Source: Dyella choica
GTDB taxonomy: Bacteria > Pseudomonadota > Gammaproteobacteria > Xanthomonadales > Rhodanobacteraceae
Assembly (NCBI RefSeq): GCF_003977665.1
Contig: NZ_RYYV01000010.1
Location: 62,001 to 126,000 of the forward strand
Reading direction: 5' to 3'
DNA: 64,000 nt
A model generated the notes under the pieces. The model was not told the origin of the DNA, ran no database searches, and saw only the letters and a program-made list of their open reading frames with translations. Of the stretch, positions 47,368-56,925 are shown piece after piece; the first letter of the stretch is position 1; every line of letters begins with the position of its first letter. A program made the translations under genes and the position numbers.

Positions 47368-48069
47368 GTGGCTGCTTGGAACATCCTGTGCGATTTCGAC
47401 GGAACCATCTCCGTCGAGGACGTGATCGACTCGCTGCTGGATCGTTTCGGCCGCCCTGGCTGGGAAGCGTTGGAGCAGGATTGGCGCGCCGGCCGCATCG
47501 GGTCGCGCGAGTGCATGAGCGGCCAGGTGGCCCTGCTGGACGTGAGTCGCGAAGCCCTTGATGAGCACCTGGACGGGTTGTGGATCGACCATGCTTTCCC
47601 GGCATTCGTGGCGCGCACGGTAGAACTCGGCACGCCGATGCGCATCGTAAGCGACGGCCTCGACTACGCCATCCATCGAATTCTTGGACGCTACGGTTTG
47701 GATAATCTTCCGCTCGCCGCCAATCACCTGGCCCCGGGCAGCCCGCCTCGCCAGTGGCAGCTCACTTCGCCGTTCCAGAGCGAAGGCTGCCGCAGCGGTA
47801 CCTGCAAGTGCGCGTGCGTAGCGCAAGCGCGCAAGGATGGCGGCAAGACTCTGCTGATCGGCGACGGCGCATCCGATTTCTGCGCGGCCGACCGAGTGGA
47901 TTTCGTCTTCGCCAAGCATCGTTTGATCGAGCATTGCCGCGCTTCCGGCATTCCCTATGTGCCGATCACCGGCTTCGAGGATGCGCTGGAACTGCTGCCA
48001 CGTTTGCTGGACGGCAGCCTGCTGGCTGAACACGGGCCGCGGGTGTTGCCGGCGGTTTCGAATTTTTAG
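47368..48069 (+). CDS. MtnX-like HAD-IB phosphatase
   Basis: A 233-residue haloacid-dehalogenase-type phosphatase with motif I CDFDGTISVEDV, motif II IVSDGLDYAI and motif III GDGASDFCAA. It carries the Cys-rich segment SGTCKCACVAQA seen in MtnX-like enzymes. MtnX acts in methionine salvage, but no other salvage genes are present, so the substrate is open; a phosphoserine-like substrate is possible given the adjoining aminotransferase. The GTG at 47368 has AGGAG at a good distance; a GTG two codons earlier is alternative. Confidence 0.85.
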   Translation: MAAWNILCDFDGTISVEDVIDSLLDRFGRPGWEALEQDWRAGRIGSRECMSGQVALLDVSREALDEHLDGLWIDHAFPAFVARTVELGTPMRIVSDGLDYAIHRILGRYGLDNLPLAANHLAPGSPPRQWQLTSPFQSEGCRSGTCKCACVAQARKDGGKTLLIGDGASDFCAADRVDFVFAKHRLIEHCRASGIPYVPITGFEDALELLPRLLDGSLLAEHGPRVLPAVSNF

Positions 48070-48111
48070 TCGAGCAGCCGCCCATTTTTCGTGACAGCTG
48101 ATTGCTTGCCT

Positions 48112-48139
48112 CGCCGTTCCCGCGGATGCGGGAACGGCG
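48112..48139. terminator. strong hairpin between phosphatase and aminotransferase genes
   Basis: CGCCGTTCCCGC and GCGGGAACGGCG form a 12-bp stem with a 4-base loop. There is no adjoining T-run, so it may attenuate or protect RNA rather than terminate transcription. Confidence 0.45.
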
Positions 48140-48200
48140 GTCAGGCAGCCTCAGGCCAGCACGGTCGCCCTTTTTTTCATTCCATTCCCTCTTCTCTTGC

Positions 48201-49610
48201 ATGAACACCTACGACCCCAACGCCGCCTCCTACGTCATCCCCGACGAACAACTGCTTGCCGACGAAGCGCAATACAGCTCCTTCGGCGACACCGTGCACT
48301 ATGTCGATCCGCCGAAGATTTTCCGTCACGGCCAGGGCAGCTACATGTACGACACGGCCGGCGTGCCGTTCCTCGATCTGCAGATGTGGTATTCGGCGGT
48401 CAACTTCGGTTACGGCAACAAGCGCCTGAACGACACGCTGAAGCGCCAGATCGATGTGTTGCCGCAAGTCGCCAGCCAGTACCTGCACCAGACGCGCATC
48501 GAACTGGCCAAGACCATCGCGGTCGACGCCCAGAAGAAGTTCGGCCTGAAGGGCCGGGTGCACTTCAACGTGGGCGGTGCGCAGGCGGTGGAGGATTCGC
48601 TCAAGCTGGTGCGCAACTACAAGAACGGCAAGAGCCTGATGTTCGCCTTTGAAGGTGGCTATCACGGCCGTACGCTGGGCGCTTCGTCGATTACTTCCAG
48701 CTACCGCTATCGCCGCCGCTTCGGCCACTTCGGCGAGCGCGCGATGTTCATTCCGTTCCCGTACCCGTTCCGCCGCCCGAAGGGCATGACGCCGGAGGAG
48801 TATTCCGATCATTGCGTGCGCCAGTTCGAGCGCCTGTTCGAGACCGAGTACAACGGCGTGTGGGACCCGAAGGTCAACCAGGCCGAATACGCCGCCTTCT
48901 ATGTGGAGCCGATCCAGGGCACCGGCGGCTACGTCGTACCGCCGCGCAACTTCTTCAAGGATTTGAAGCGCGTGCTGGACAAATACGGCATCCTGATGGT
49001 GGTGGACGAAATCCAGATGGGTTTCTGGCGCACCGGCAAGCTGTGGTCGATCGAGCATTTCGGCGTCACCCCCGACATCATCGTGTTCGGCAAGGCGCTC
49101 ACCAATGGCCTGAATCCGCTGTCCGGCCTGTGGGCGCGCGAGGAGATGATCAACCCGACCATCTTCCCGCCCGGCTCCACGCACTCCACGTTCAATTCCA
49201 ATCCGCTGGGCACCTCGCTGGGTCTGGAAGTGATCAAGATGGGCTACGAGCTGGATTACGAAAAGACCGTGCCGCAAAAGGGTGCCTACTTCCTCGACGG
49301 CTTGAAGGATCTGCAGAAGCGCCACAAGGAAATCGGCGACGTGGACGGGCTGGGGCTGGCGTTGCGTGCGGAGATCTGCACTGACGATGGCTTCACGCCG
49401 AACAAAGCACTGTTGGACAAGATGGTCGACATCGGCCTGGCAGGGGACCTCGAACACAACGGCAAGAAGATCGGCCTCGTGCTGGACGTGGGCGGCTGGT
49501 ACAAGAACGTGATCACGTTCGCGCCGTCGCTGGACATCAGCTATGAGGAAATCGATCTAGCCATGGTGCTGCTTGACCAGCTGCTGACCAAGGCGAAGAA
49601 GGCCATGTAA
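48201..49610 (+). CDS. class III PLP-dependent aminotransferase
   Basis: A 469-residue aminotransferase. It has the PLP phosphate site NVGGAQAVEDS, FEGGYHGRTLGASS, the PLP-ring segment VVDEIQMGFWRTGK and the Schiff-base Lys in IVFGKALTNGLNPLSG. All key residues are present. It follows the MtnX-like phosphatase by 131 bp on the same strand, suggesting a shared pathway. The substrate is not identifiable from sequence. The ATG at 48201 (MNTYDPNAASYV) begins the conserved region. Confidence 0.92.
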   Translation: MNTYDPNAASYVIPDEQLLADEAQYSSFGDTVHYVDPPKIFRHGQGSYMYDTAGVPFLDLQMWYSAVNFGYGNKRLNDTLKRQIDVLPQVASQYLHQTRIELAKTIAVDAQKKFGLKGRVHFNVGGAQAVEDSLKLVRNYKNGKSLMFAFEGGYHGRTLGASSITSSYRYRRRFGHFGERAMFIPFPYPFRRPKGMTPEEYSDHCVRQFERLFETEYNGVWDPKVNQAEYAAFYVEPIQGTGGYVVPPRNFFKDLKRVLDKYGILMVVDEIQMGFWRTGKLWSIEHFGVTPDIIVFGKALTNGLNPLSGLWAREEMINPTIFPPGSTHSTFNSNPLGTSLGLEVIKMGYELDYEKTVPQKGAYFLDGLKDLQKRHKEIGDVDGLGLALRAEICTDDGFTPNKALLDKMVDIGLAGDLEHNGKKIGLVLDVGGWYKNVITFAPSLDISYEEIDLAMVLLDQLLTKAKKAM

Positions 49611-49716
49611 AGCCTTTACGCTCTTTCCCTCTCGGGACAGGGCCGGATTTTTTTGTCGATGTTCCCATGCAGGGGAAGCTGACAAACATGGCGGTGCGCA
49701 GCGCCGCCTTTTTTTG

Positions 49717-49789
49717 TAGGCTTGGACGGCAATCCCTGCATTGTCATCTATGCGGTGTCGCGGTGCTGGGATTGTCATCCCAGCCTACT
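49717..49789. repeat. REP pair upstream of the kinase gene 3' end
   Basis: A degenerate left copy (GTAGGCTTGGACGGCAAT) and an intact inverted right copy (GGGATTGTCATCCCAGCCTA) abut the stop codon of the histidine kinase gene. Confidence 0.8.
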
Positions 49790-49794
49790 GATTT

Positions 49795-51198
49795 TCACGT
49801 GCCGTGCGCCGGCGGAAAGACGATCTCCACGCGCAAACCTCGTCCGTTGTTGCCGCTGCGATAACGCACGCGCGCGGCATGCCATTCGGCAATGCGCTGC
49901 ACGATCGCCAGGCCGAGCCCGCTGCCTTGTTCCTCGCTGCCGGGCACGCGAAAAAAACGCTCACCCAGGCGTTCGATCCATGCGGGCGGCACGCCAGGGC
50001 CGTTGTCCTCCACGGCCAGGCAGATGTGCTTGTCTTCGCGATCAAGCGACACCGTCATCACGCTGCCGCGTCCGGCATAGCGCAAGCCGTTGTCGATCAG
50101 GTTGTCCAGCATTTCCTGCAGGCGATGGCGGTCGCCGTCAACCAGCAGTGGGCCGGTGGGGCCTTCGTAACCCAGATCGATGTCGGCAACCAATGCTTCA
50201 TGCACGCGTTGGCTGACCAGCTCGGGCACCAGCATGGCCAGATCCAGCCGTTCGGTATCGCCTGCTTCGTGTCCGGCCGTTTGTGCCCGCGTAAGCGCAA
50301 GCAGCTGGCTCGAAGTGCGATTGGCCCGCAGGATCAAACGCTGGATGTGATTCAGGGCGTCCTTGATCGTCGCCGGATCAGCAGTGGCTTGCGCGCGATC
50401 CGCGTGCACGCTCAAGCCGGCAAGTGGCGTACGCAGCTGATGCGCGGCATCGGCGATGAAGCGCTCATGCAAGGCCAGCATGCCGCGCAGGCGCGCGAAC
50501 AGGCCATCGATGGTGCGCGTGAGCGGCAGGATTTCCACCGGCACTTCGGCGTCGCCGATCGGCGCCAGATCATGTTCGCGATTGGCGAGCTGGTTGGTGA
50601 GCGGCTCAAGTTGGCGCAAGCTGGTGCTCACACCCAGCCATACCAGCAAAAAGGCCGCGATGATCAGCAATGCCTGTGCCGGAATGCTGAGCAGCAGAAT
50701 TTGCCTGGCTTCCAGATGCCGGTCGCGCAGTGTCTCGGCGATGGTCACTTCCAACTGGTCGCCAGGCTCGCGCGGATTGCGCATCTGGATGCTGGCTGCG
50801 CGCAAAGCGTGCCGTTCGATCCGGACGTCGTAACGCTGCGGCGCGTGGCCATCGGTGAACAAGCCGCTAGGCGGCTTCAGCGCCGGGTTGCCGGCGATCA
50901 GGCCGTGGTGTTCGCTGAATACGCTGAAATAGTTGCGCCCTTCCGGTTCGTACTCCAGCAGGAACTGCGCCTGCGGCGTGACGAGGCCATCCGGGCTCTT
51001 GTCGGCCATCAGCTGCGCCAGGGTCAGCGTGTCGTTGACCAGGTTCACGTCATGCACGTGGTTGGCGTAGATCAGGGCGCCGACGTAGGTGATCAGGCTG
51101 TTCAACAGCAGCAATGCGGTGAGCGGCACCAGCAGGGTGGTCAGCAGGCGCTTGCGCAGGCTCTGGCGGGCATGGCGCCACCGCAGGCGCTGGCTCAT
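49795..51198 (-). CDS. sensor histidine kinase (QseC/TctE type)
   Basis: A 467-residue membrane kinase. It has two membrane helices (about residues 22-45 and 165-190), a periplasmic 2CSK-type sensor domain between them, HAMP, and the HisKA H-box FIADAAHQLRTPLAGLSVHAD. The ATPase domain shows LDNLIDNGLRYA, VEDNGPGVPP and GSGLGLAIVQRIAEWH. The family commonly senses tricarboxylates or quorum signals. Its start overlaps the response-regulator stop codon. Confidence 0.94.
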   Translation of the reverse strand: MSQRLRWRHARQSLRKRLLTTLLVPLTALLLLNSLITYVGALIYANHVHDVNLVNDTLTLAQLMADKSPDGLVTPQAQFLLEYEPEGRNYFSVFSEHHGLIAGNPALKPPSGLFTDGHAPQRYDVRIERHALRAASIQMRNPREPGDQLEVTIAETLRDRHLEARQILLLSIPAQALLIIAAFLLVWLGVSTSLRQLEPLTNQLANREHDLAPIGDAEVPVEILPLTRTIDGLFARLRGMLALHERFIADAAHQLRTPLAGLSVHADRAQATADPATIKDALNHIQRLILRANRTSSQLLALTRAQTAGHEAGDTERLDLAMLVPELVSQRVHEALVADIDLGYEGPTGPLLVDGDRHRLQEMLDNLIDNGLRYAGRGSVMTVSLDREDKHICLAVEDNGPGVPPAWIERLGERFFRVPGSEEQGSGLGLAIVQRIAEWHAARVRYRSGNNGRGLRVEIVFPPAHGT

Positions 51199-51869
51199 GC
51201 TTCCTTGACCCCTTCCAGCAGGTAGCCCAATCCGCGGATGGTGCGCACCTGCGTGCCCGAGTCGGTCAGCTTGCGGCGCAGGCGATAAATGGCGATGTCC
51301 AGCCCATTGTCGGTGAGTTCCTGGTCCCAACTGCACAGGGCTTCGATCAATTGCGCACGGCTGGTAACGCGATCGGGGCGCGCGGCCAGCGCTTCGAGCA
51401 GGCCGAATTCGCGTGCGGTCAGTTCCAGCGGCTTGTCGTCAACCCAGGCGCGATGGCCCGGCAGATCCAGGCGCAGGCGGCCGATGCTGATTTCCGGCGC
51501 GCCTTGCGTGGTGTAGCGGCGCAACAAGGCGCGCACGCGCGCCTCGAACTCGGCCAGCGCAAAGGGCTTGACCAGGTAATCATCCGCACCCAGGTCCAGC
51601 ACGCGCACACGCTCGCGCAAACCTTCGCGCGCGGTGATCACCAGCACCGGTAGGCCACTGCCGCGTCTGCGTACGCGCTGCAGCACTTCGCTGCCGTCCA
51701 GGCCGGGCAGACCAAGATCGAGCACCAGCAGGTCGTAGGGGGTATCTTTCAGCGCGGCGTCGGCGCGTACACCGTCGGCCACATGATCGACCGCGTGGCC
51801 GCCCTGACGCAGCGCTGCACTGACGCCGGCGGCAATGGAGGGATCGTCTTCGGCAATCAGGATACGCAT
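51195..51869 (-). CDS. OmpR-family response regulator (QseB/TctD type)
   Basis: A 224-residue regulator with receiver residues AEDDP, LLVLDLGLPG (phospho-acceptor Asp) and DYLVKPF, and a C-terminal winged helix (LTAREFGLLEALAARPDRVT, DIAIYRLRRKLTD, RTIRGLGYLL). It is the first gene of the two-component operon and is divergent from the M1 peptidase gene 202 bp away, which could be a target. Confidence 0.95.
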   Translation of the reverse strand: MRILIAEDDPSIAAGVSAALRQGGHAVDHVADGVRADAALKDTPYDLLVLDLGLPGLDGSEVLQRVRRRGSGLPVLVITAREGLRERVRVLDLGADDYLVKPFALAEFEARVRALLRRYTTQGAPEISIGRLRLDLPGHRAWVDDKPLELTAREFGLLEALAARPDRVTSRAQLIEALCSWDQELTDNGLDIAIYRLRRKLTDSGTQVRTIRGLGYLLEGVKEA

Positions 51870-52071
51870 GGTCGAAGGGCTCCGTCAGGCCATGGATGTT
51901 GCGGTAGGGCCATGATTTTCAGCGGGTTCCAGTCGAAAAGGCCGAGTTAAGGATCAGCTTAGCGCTTGTATCCGGATTCGCCCAGATGTACCGCGCGACA
52001 TGACGTTTGGCCGATGCCCTTGCGGTCGGGCATGGCGCACGCTCGATCAACTTGGGAAGGGGAGGTCATCG

Positions 52072-54294
52072 ATGAGCTTTGCAACGAGCAGGAGCGGGCT
52101 GTGGCTTGCGGCGTGCGCGGTGCTGTGGTCCAGCCAGGCCATGGCGCAGACCACGCCGCCCGCCGCACAGCCGGCGGGCACGGCATCGGCCGCCGCGCTG
52201 CAGGAAATTCCATTCGCGCCCGCGCACGACACCATCATCACCACGCAGAGCGCGCCCAACGCCTGGGGCGGGGAGCGTACCGGCACGGAACCGACCCTTT
52301 CCGATCGCGTGGTGAGCTACACCATCGATGCGGACTTGGATGCCGCCAAACATGCAGTGGCCGGCAAGGAACACATGACCTGGCGCAACCGCAGCGATCG
52401 CGCGGTGAGCAGTGTCTATTTCCATCTCTACCTCAACGCTTTCCAGAGTGAGGGCAGCACCTTTTTCACCGAGCGCAAGGTGCTCACCGCGCATGGTCAA
52501 TCGCGCGGCAATGCAGTACTGGAAAAAGGGCAGTGGGGTGGTATCCGTCTGCAAAGCGTGCAGCAGAATGGTGCGACGTTGAAGTGGAGCTTCGTGCATC
52601 CGGATGGCGGACCGGACACGGATCAAACGGTAGTGCGTATCGACCTGGCGCAACCCGTGCCGGCCGGTGGCAGCCTGGCGCTGGACATCGACTTCCTCAG
52701 CCAATTGCCGCGCGTGGTGGAACGCACCGGATGGTGGGGCGATTTCAACCTGGTCGCGCAGTGGTTCCCGAAGATCGGTGTGCTGGAGCTGCCCGGGGAG
52801 CGGGGCGCCACGCAAGTGCGCTGGAACGTGCATGAGTTCCATTTTATGAGCGAGTTCTATGCGGACTTCGGGCTGTACGATGTACATCTGACGGCGCCCA
52901 GTGATTACACCGTGGGCGCGGTCGGCAAACTGCAAGGCGCGCCGGAACAGAAGAACGGCAAGACGATTTACCACTTTGTGCAAGGTGACGTGCACGATTT
53001 CGCGTGGGTGGCCGCCAAGGGCTTCAAGACCATGGACGGCAGTTATGAAGGGCCGGGCAGCCCGAAAGTCGCGGTACGCGTGATCTATCCATCGGAATAC
53101 GAAGCCACCGCCGCGCCAACGCTGAAGTCGACCATCGATTCGCTCGGCTACTTCTCGCGTACGCTGGGTGCCTATCCCTATGAAACGGTCACGGCGGTCA
53201 TTCCGCCTTATAACGCTGATGAAGCCGGCGGCATGGAGTATCCGACCTTCTTCACCTCGGAAGGCTATGAAAAGGTCGAGCCTGACACGCTGTATCAGAC
53301 CTCCAGCGATTTCGTGAACATCCACGAGTTCGGCCACGGCTATTTCTACGGCCTTCTCGCGTCCAATGAATTCGAGGAACCGATCCTGGACGAAGGGCTC
53401 AACGAATACTGGGACAACCGCATGCTGCGCGAGCGCAAGCAGGACCTGGTGCTTGCCACGCCCTTCACTCGATGGCTGGGCATTACGCCGCACCTCAGCG
53501 GCTTTGCTTTCGAACGCCTGAGCGCGACCTTGTTCCATCCGGCTGATCCATTGGCGCAAAACAGCTGGGACCGCCTTTCCGGCACCAGCTACGGCACCGT
53601 GTATTCGCGCACCGCCACGGCCATGCATGACCTGGAGGAACGGCTTGGCCGGCCTGCGTTGGAAAAGGCATTCAAGCTCTACTATCAGCGCTGGCATTTC
53701 CGTCATCCTTCGGTCGCGGATTTCCGCGCCGCGCTGATCGACAGTTCAGGCAATGCCAAGGAAGTGGATGCCATTTTCAATCAATACGTCTACGGCACCG
53801 CCTTCATCGACGACAACGTGGCCGATATCGACAGCTATGAAGTGTTGCCGCAGGCTGGCGTGACCTGGAAGGACGGCAAGCGCACCGAAGTCGATGCCAA
53901 CGAACTCGACAAGCAGATCGACAAGCAGCGCAGCGATTGGGAAAAAGCGCACAAGGACGCGAAGCCTGGCGCAGCGGGGCCCTTTCCGTGGCATAGCACG
54001 GTGACCGTGCGGCGTGATGGCGTATCCGCGCCGGAGTTGCTGCGCGTGAGCTTCGAGGACGGCACCCGCCAGGACATCAGCTGGGACGACGACCGCCGCT
54101 GGGCGCGCTTCGATTTCGTGAAGCCCGCCAAAGTGGTGTCGGCGGAGCTCGATCCGGATCGGCACAACCTGCTGGATCGCGATCGGTTCAACAACAGCCA
54201 GGCCACCGAGCCGAACGGTGCTGCATCGCGACGCTGGACCGCAGACGTTGCGGCGCTGCTGCAGAGTTTCTACGCCTTGCTGGCAACCATGTGA
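52072..54294 (+). CDS. M1-family zinc metallopeptidase, exported
   Basis: A 740-residue gluzincin aminopeptidase-like protein with a signal peptide (GLWLAACAVLWSSQAMAQ). The zinc site HEFGHGYFYG with a downstream Glu in DEGLNEYW (HExxH, then E) is intact, and AGGMEYPTF corresponds to the exopeptidase GAMEN-like strand. A long C-terminal region follows. It would act in the periplasm or outside. GGGAGG precedes the ATG. A membrane-protein gene follows by 11 bp and may be functionally tied to it. Confidence 0.9.
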   Translation: MSFATSRSGLWLAACAVLWSSQAMAQTTPPAAQPAGTASAAALQEIPFAPAHDTIITTQSAPNAWGGERTGTEPTLSDRVVSYTIDADLDAAKHAVAGKEHMTWRNRSDRAVSSVYFHLYLNAFQSEGSTFFTERKVLTAHGQSRGNAVLEKGQWGGIRLQSVQQNGATLKWSFVHPDGGPDTDQTVVRIDLAQPVPAGGSLALDIDFLSQLPRVVERTGWWGDFNLVAQWFPKIGVLELPGERGATQVRWNVHEFHFMSEFYADFGLYDVHLTAPSDYTVGAVGKLQGAPEQKNGKTIYHFVQGDVHDFAWVAAKGFKTMDGSYEGPGSPKVAVRVIYPSEYEATAAPTLKSTIDSLGYFSRTLGAYPYETVTAVIPPYNADEAGGMEYPTFFTSEGYEKVEPDTLYQTSSDFVNIHEFGHGYFYGLLASNEFEEPILDEGLNEYWDNRMLRERKQDLVLATPFTRWLGITPHLSGFAFERLSATLFHPADPLAQNSWDRLSGTSYGTVYSRTATAMHDLEERLGRPALEKAFKLYYQRWHFRHPSVADFRAALIDSSGNAKEVDAIFNQYVYGTAFIDDNVADIDSYEVLPQAGVTWKDGKRTEVDANELDKQIDKQRSDWEKAHKDAKPGAAGPFPWHSTVTVRRDGVSAPELLRVSFEDGTRQDISWDDDRRWARFDFVKPAKVVSAELDPDRHNLLDRDRFNNSQATEPNGAASRRWTADVAALLQSFYALLATM

Positions 54295-54305
54295 GGGCCG
54301 CAACC

Positions 54306-55175
54306 ATGTCTCGTTCCCCAAGTTTCGCGGCGGTGCTGTCCAGCATGGGTGCCGCAGTGCAATGGCGTTTGCTGTTGCTATGGCTGTTGATCATGCTGAT
54401 TCCGGCTGCGCTGGTGGCTTTGCCGTTGTGGGTCATGCTTGGCGGCGTGCTCGACACCTCGGTGCACTCCGCCGAATGGGCGCAAGGTTTCAATGACTTC
54501 ATGTTCAGTGATGTGATCACCAGCTTTTTCGATCACCCGCAGTGGTTGCTCACCGGCATGGCCATTGCGCAGGCGTCGACTTTGCTGCTGTCCCCGTTCC
54601 TGACCGGCATGGTGATCGGCAGCGGCAAGGCGGGGCGTGCGCTGGGTTTCGGTGCTTTGCTGCAAAGCGGCCTGCTGGAATACGGCCGCATGTTCCGTTT
54701 GCTGTTGTGGTCGCTGGTTCCCTACGGGTTGATTATCGCCGTGCACCTGCTGGGTTCGCACATGGCGGACAAGCAGGCGGAGCAGGCTGTGCTGGAATCG
54801 CAGGCAGATCGATACGCCAGCGTAGCGCATTGGGTGCTGCTGATCGTGTTGGTATTGATGCAGTCGATCGTGGAATCGGCGCGTGCGGCGTTTATTGCCG
54901 ATCCTTCGCTGCGGTCGGCCACGCGCGCACTGGGGCGAGGTATCAAGCAATTGTTCCGCCAGCCGGTGAAGACTTTGCTGTTCTATCTGGTGGTGACACT
55001 GCTGGGCCTGGCGCTGGCTGCCGTGTTTGGTCTGCTGCGGATTCGCGTGACCGCGGTTGGCGTGGCCGGCACCGCGTTGGCTTTGTTGCTTGGCCAGCTG
55101 ATCGTGCTCGTGATCGGCTGGATGCGTACGGCGCGGTTGTTTGCACTGGCGGAAGTCGCACGTGCTTCAAGATAG
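54306..55175 (+). CDS. polytopic membrane protein of unknown function
   Basis: A 289-residue protein with about six hydrophobic helices, beginning with LLLLWLLIMLIPAALVALPL. It resembles uncharacterised proteins that accompany M1 peptidase genes in Xanthomonadales. No catalytic motif was found. The ATG at 54306 has GAGG nine bases upstream; a GTG at 54291 overlaps the previous stop and is alternative. It ends at a REP. Confidence 0.75.
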   Translation: MSRSPSFAAVLSSMGAAVQWRLLLLWLLIMLIPAALVALPLWVMLGGVLDTSVHSAEWAQGFNDFMFSDVITSFFDHPQWLLTGMAIAQASTLLLSPFLTGMVIGSGKAGRALGFGALLQSGLLEYGRMFRLLLWSLVPYGLIIAVHLLGSHMADKQAEQAVLESQADRYASVAHWVLLIVLVLMQSIVESARAAFIADPSLRSATRALGRGIKQLFRQPVKTLLFYLVVTLLGLALAAVFGLLRIRVTAVGVAGTALALLLGQLIVLVIGWMRTARLFALAEVARASR

Positions 55176-55178
55176 CCT

Positions 55179-55245
55179 GTAGGCTGGGATGAAAATCCCA
55201 GCTTTCTGTTCTGAGGGCGATGCTGGGATTGTCATCCCAGCCTAC
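55179..55245. repeat. REP pair supplying the hutD stop codon
   Basis: GTAGGCTGGGATGAAAAT and inverted GGGATTGTCATCCCAGCCTA. The right end includes the TAG stop of the HutD-like gene on the minus strand. Confidence 0.88.
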
Positions 55246-55805
55246 GTGGCGAGATGTACCAGCAGCAGCTCGCCACCACCCTCGACGCGCAGGCGCTCAC
55301 CAGGCTGCGCGTCGATCCAGACATTGGCGCCGGCCACAAACTCGGCATGCTCATCATTCACTTGAATACCGGCGTGGCCGCTTAAGACATGCACGAACCA
55401 ACGCCACGATGCGCGTGCCGGCAACCACATGGCTCCGGTCAACGGCCGTGCGATCAATTCGCCCTGTGCGTCGTCACGCAGCATCAGGTTGAAGGCGCGC
55501 GTGGCACCCTCCGGTAGTGAGATATAAGGCGCTTCAGCACCATCGAACAGGATCGTTTGCAAGCGCAACAGGGAAAGCTCGCGTTCCGGAGCGAAGCGCA
55601 ATCGCACCGGCGCATCCAATGCAACGAATTGCCGGCGCGTGGCGGGGAAACTGGAAAATTCACACGCCTGGGTGATTTCGGCGATGCTCAAGCGCCAACG
55701 CCAGGCGTCGCCGGGCCCGCACGCGATCTCGGTGGTGATCCCGGCGCCATTCGCCCACGCCTGCGTTTTCAACGCTTCGGTGGGAACCTGGCGCAAGCGG
55801 TTCAT
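55242..55805 (-). CDS. HutD/Ves family cupin-like protein
   Basis: A 187-residue double-stranded beta-helix protein of the HutD family. It has the N-terminal KTQAWANGAGITTEIACGP, WRWRLSIAEI and FPATRRQFVAL. HutD is linked to histidine utilisation in other bacteria, but no hut genes are present here, so its role is unclear. It is the last gene of a SET-GNAT-HutD operon, and its stop codon is part of a REP. Confidence 0.88.
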   Translation of the reverse strand: MNRLRQVPTEALKTQAWANGAGITTEIACGPGDAWRWRLSIAEITQACEFSSFPATRRQFVALDAPVRLRFAPERELSLLRLQTILFDGAEAPYISLPEGATRAFNLMLRDDAQGELIARPLTGAMWLPARASWRWFVHVLSGHAGIQVNDEHAEFVAGANVWIDAQPGERLRVEGGGELLLVHLAT

Positions 55806-56344
55806 GCAAAAGCGTGGCGGCGGAAGTCGCGATGCGGGGGATAGTAGGCGAAAACGTGGTTGTCGCTGCCGAAGAAATCGATGTCTTCGATGTGTTCGCC
55901 GCCGAGGCGTTCGGCTACCCGATCGGAAGCTTCGTTACCGACCCGCACCAGGCTGATTACGCGCTGCAGGTGCAGCTGGTTCCAGGCGTAATCCAGGATC
56001 GTCAGGCCCGCCTCGGTGGCGTAGCCGTGATGGCGATGCTCCGGCTTGAGCATCCAGCCCATTTCCACGTCCGGCCAGCCTTCCGGATGCAACAGCCCTG
56101 CGCGGCCGATGAACTCGCCGGTGGCTTTCAGTTCCAGCGCCCACATGCCGTAGCCACGCAATTGCCAATGGCCGATCAGCATGGCCAGCGATCGCCACGC
56201 GTTGGTGCGGTCCAGCGGCTGGCCGTCGCCGATCCAGCGGGTACTGTCCGGATCGGCGAGCATCACCGCGTAATCGTTGAAATGACGTTCGGCCAGCGCC
56301 GTCAGGCGCAGGCGTTCGGTCGCAAGGATGGGAATGTCGATCAT
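55802..56344 (-). CDS. GNAT-family N-acetyltransferase (RimJ/RimL type)
   Basis: A 180-residue acetyltransferase with the N-terminal ILATERLRLTAL, the fold segments GEFIGRAGLLHPEGWPDVEMG and the acetyl-CoA region RHHGYATEAGLTILDYAW. Such enzymes often modify ribosomal proteins or small amines; the substrate is unknown. It overlaps hutD by four bases and follows the SET gene by 7 bp. Confidence 0.92.
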   Translation of the reverse strand: MIDIPILATERLRLTALAERHFNDYAVMLADPDSTRWIGDGQPLDRTNAWRSLAMLIGHWQLRGYGMWALELKATGEFIGRAGLLHPEGWPDVEMGWMLKPEHRHHGYATEAGLTILDYAWNQLHLQRVISLVRVGNEASDRVAERLGGEHIEDIDFFGSDNHVFAYYPPHRDFRRHAFA

Positions 56345-56351
56345 AAGCCGA

Positions 56352-56822
56352 TCAGTCGCCTTGGCTCGCGCTATCCAACACTCTGGCCAGGGCGCGGGTG
56401 GTGGTCATCAGGCTCTCTTCCCACGCCAGACCTACAATTTTCTCACCGGTGGCGGTGTCGATAAAGTCCTCTTCCTGCCCAGGGGGCAGCAGGTGACGGT
56501 AATCCACGGTGACCTCGGTACCGGCCGGGAGGTCGTGCAGGGCGAAAACGAAGCCCAGATGCCACAGGCCCGTTGGATCGAAGCTATGGTTGAGATAGCA
56601 CTCGTCCGGCCATTCCGGCGACAACGTGTAGCGATCTTCAAACCAGCGGGCGCTGGCATACAGCAGGTCCCGCTTGACCAGCAGCTCGTCCAGCCGGTAG
56701 GTGTGCTCGATGGCGTCGGGCGCTGTGATGATGCGTCCCGCGTAGACATCCTCCTCCAGAAACAACCCCTTGCCGGCGCCACGGATGGTGGACGCGTCGA
56801 TACGGTAGCGGGGCAGGATCAT
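56352..56822 (-). CDS. SET-domain protein (putative methyltransferase)
   Basis: A 156-residue protein with a compact SET domain: IRGAGKGLFLEEDVYAGRII, CYLNHSFDPTGLWHLGFVFA (the NHS core), AGTEVTVDYRHLLPPGQEED. SET enzymes methylate lysines. Bacterial ones are often single-domain and uncharacterised. The C-terminal Cys cluster of many eukaryotic SET proteins is absent. The start has no good ribosome binding site. It begins a three-gene operon. Confidence 0.85.
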   Translation of the reverse strand: MILPRYRIDASTIRGAGKGLFLEEDVYAGRIITAPDAIEHTYRLDELLVKRDLLYASARWFEDRYTLSPEWPDECYLNHSFDPTGLWHLGFVFALHDLPAGTEVTVDYRHLLPPGQEEDFIDTATGEKIVGLAWEESLMTTTRALARVLDSASQGD

Positions 56823-56925
56823 GGTGATGATGAGGATGGGCGACGGTGGATGGGATTTCGGCGCCGCGGAGTGTAGCGCAAGGATGCGGCCCGCGAGCGC
56901 GTGCCGCATCGGTGCTTGGGCCGGA

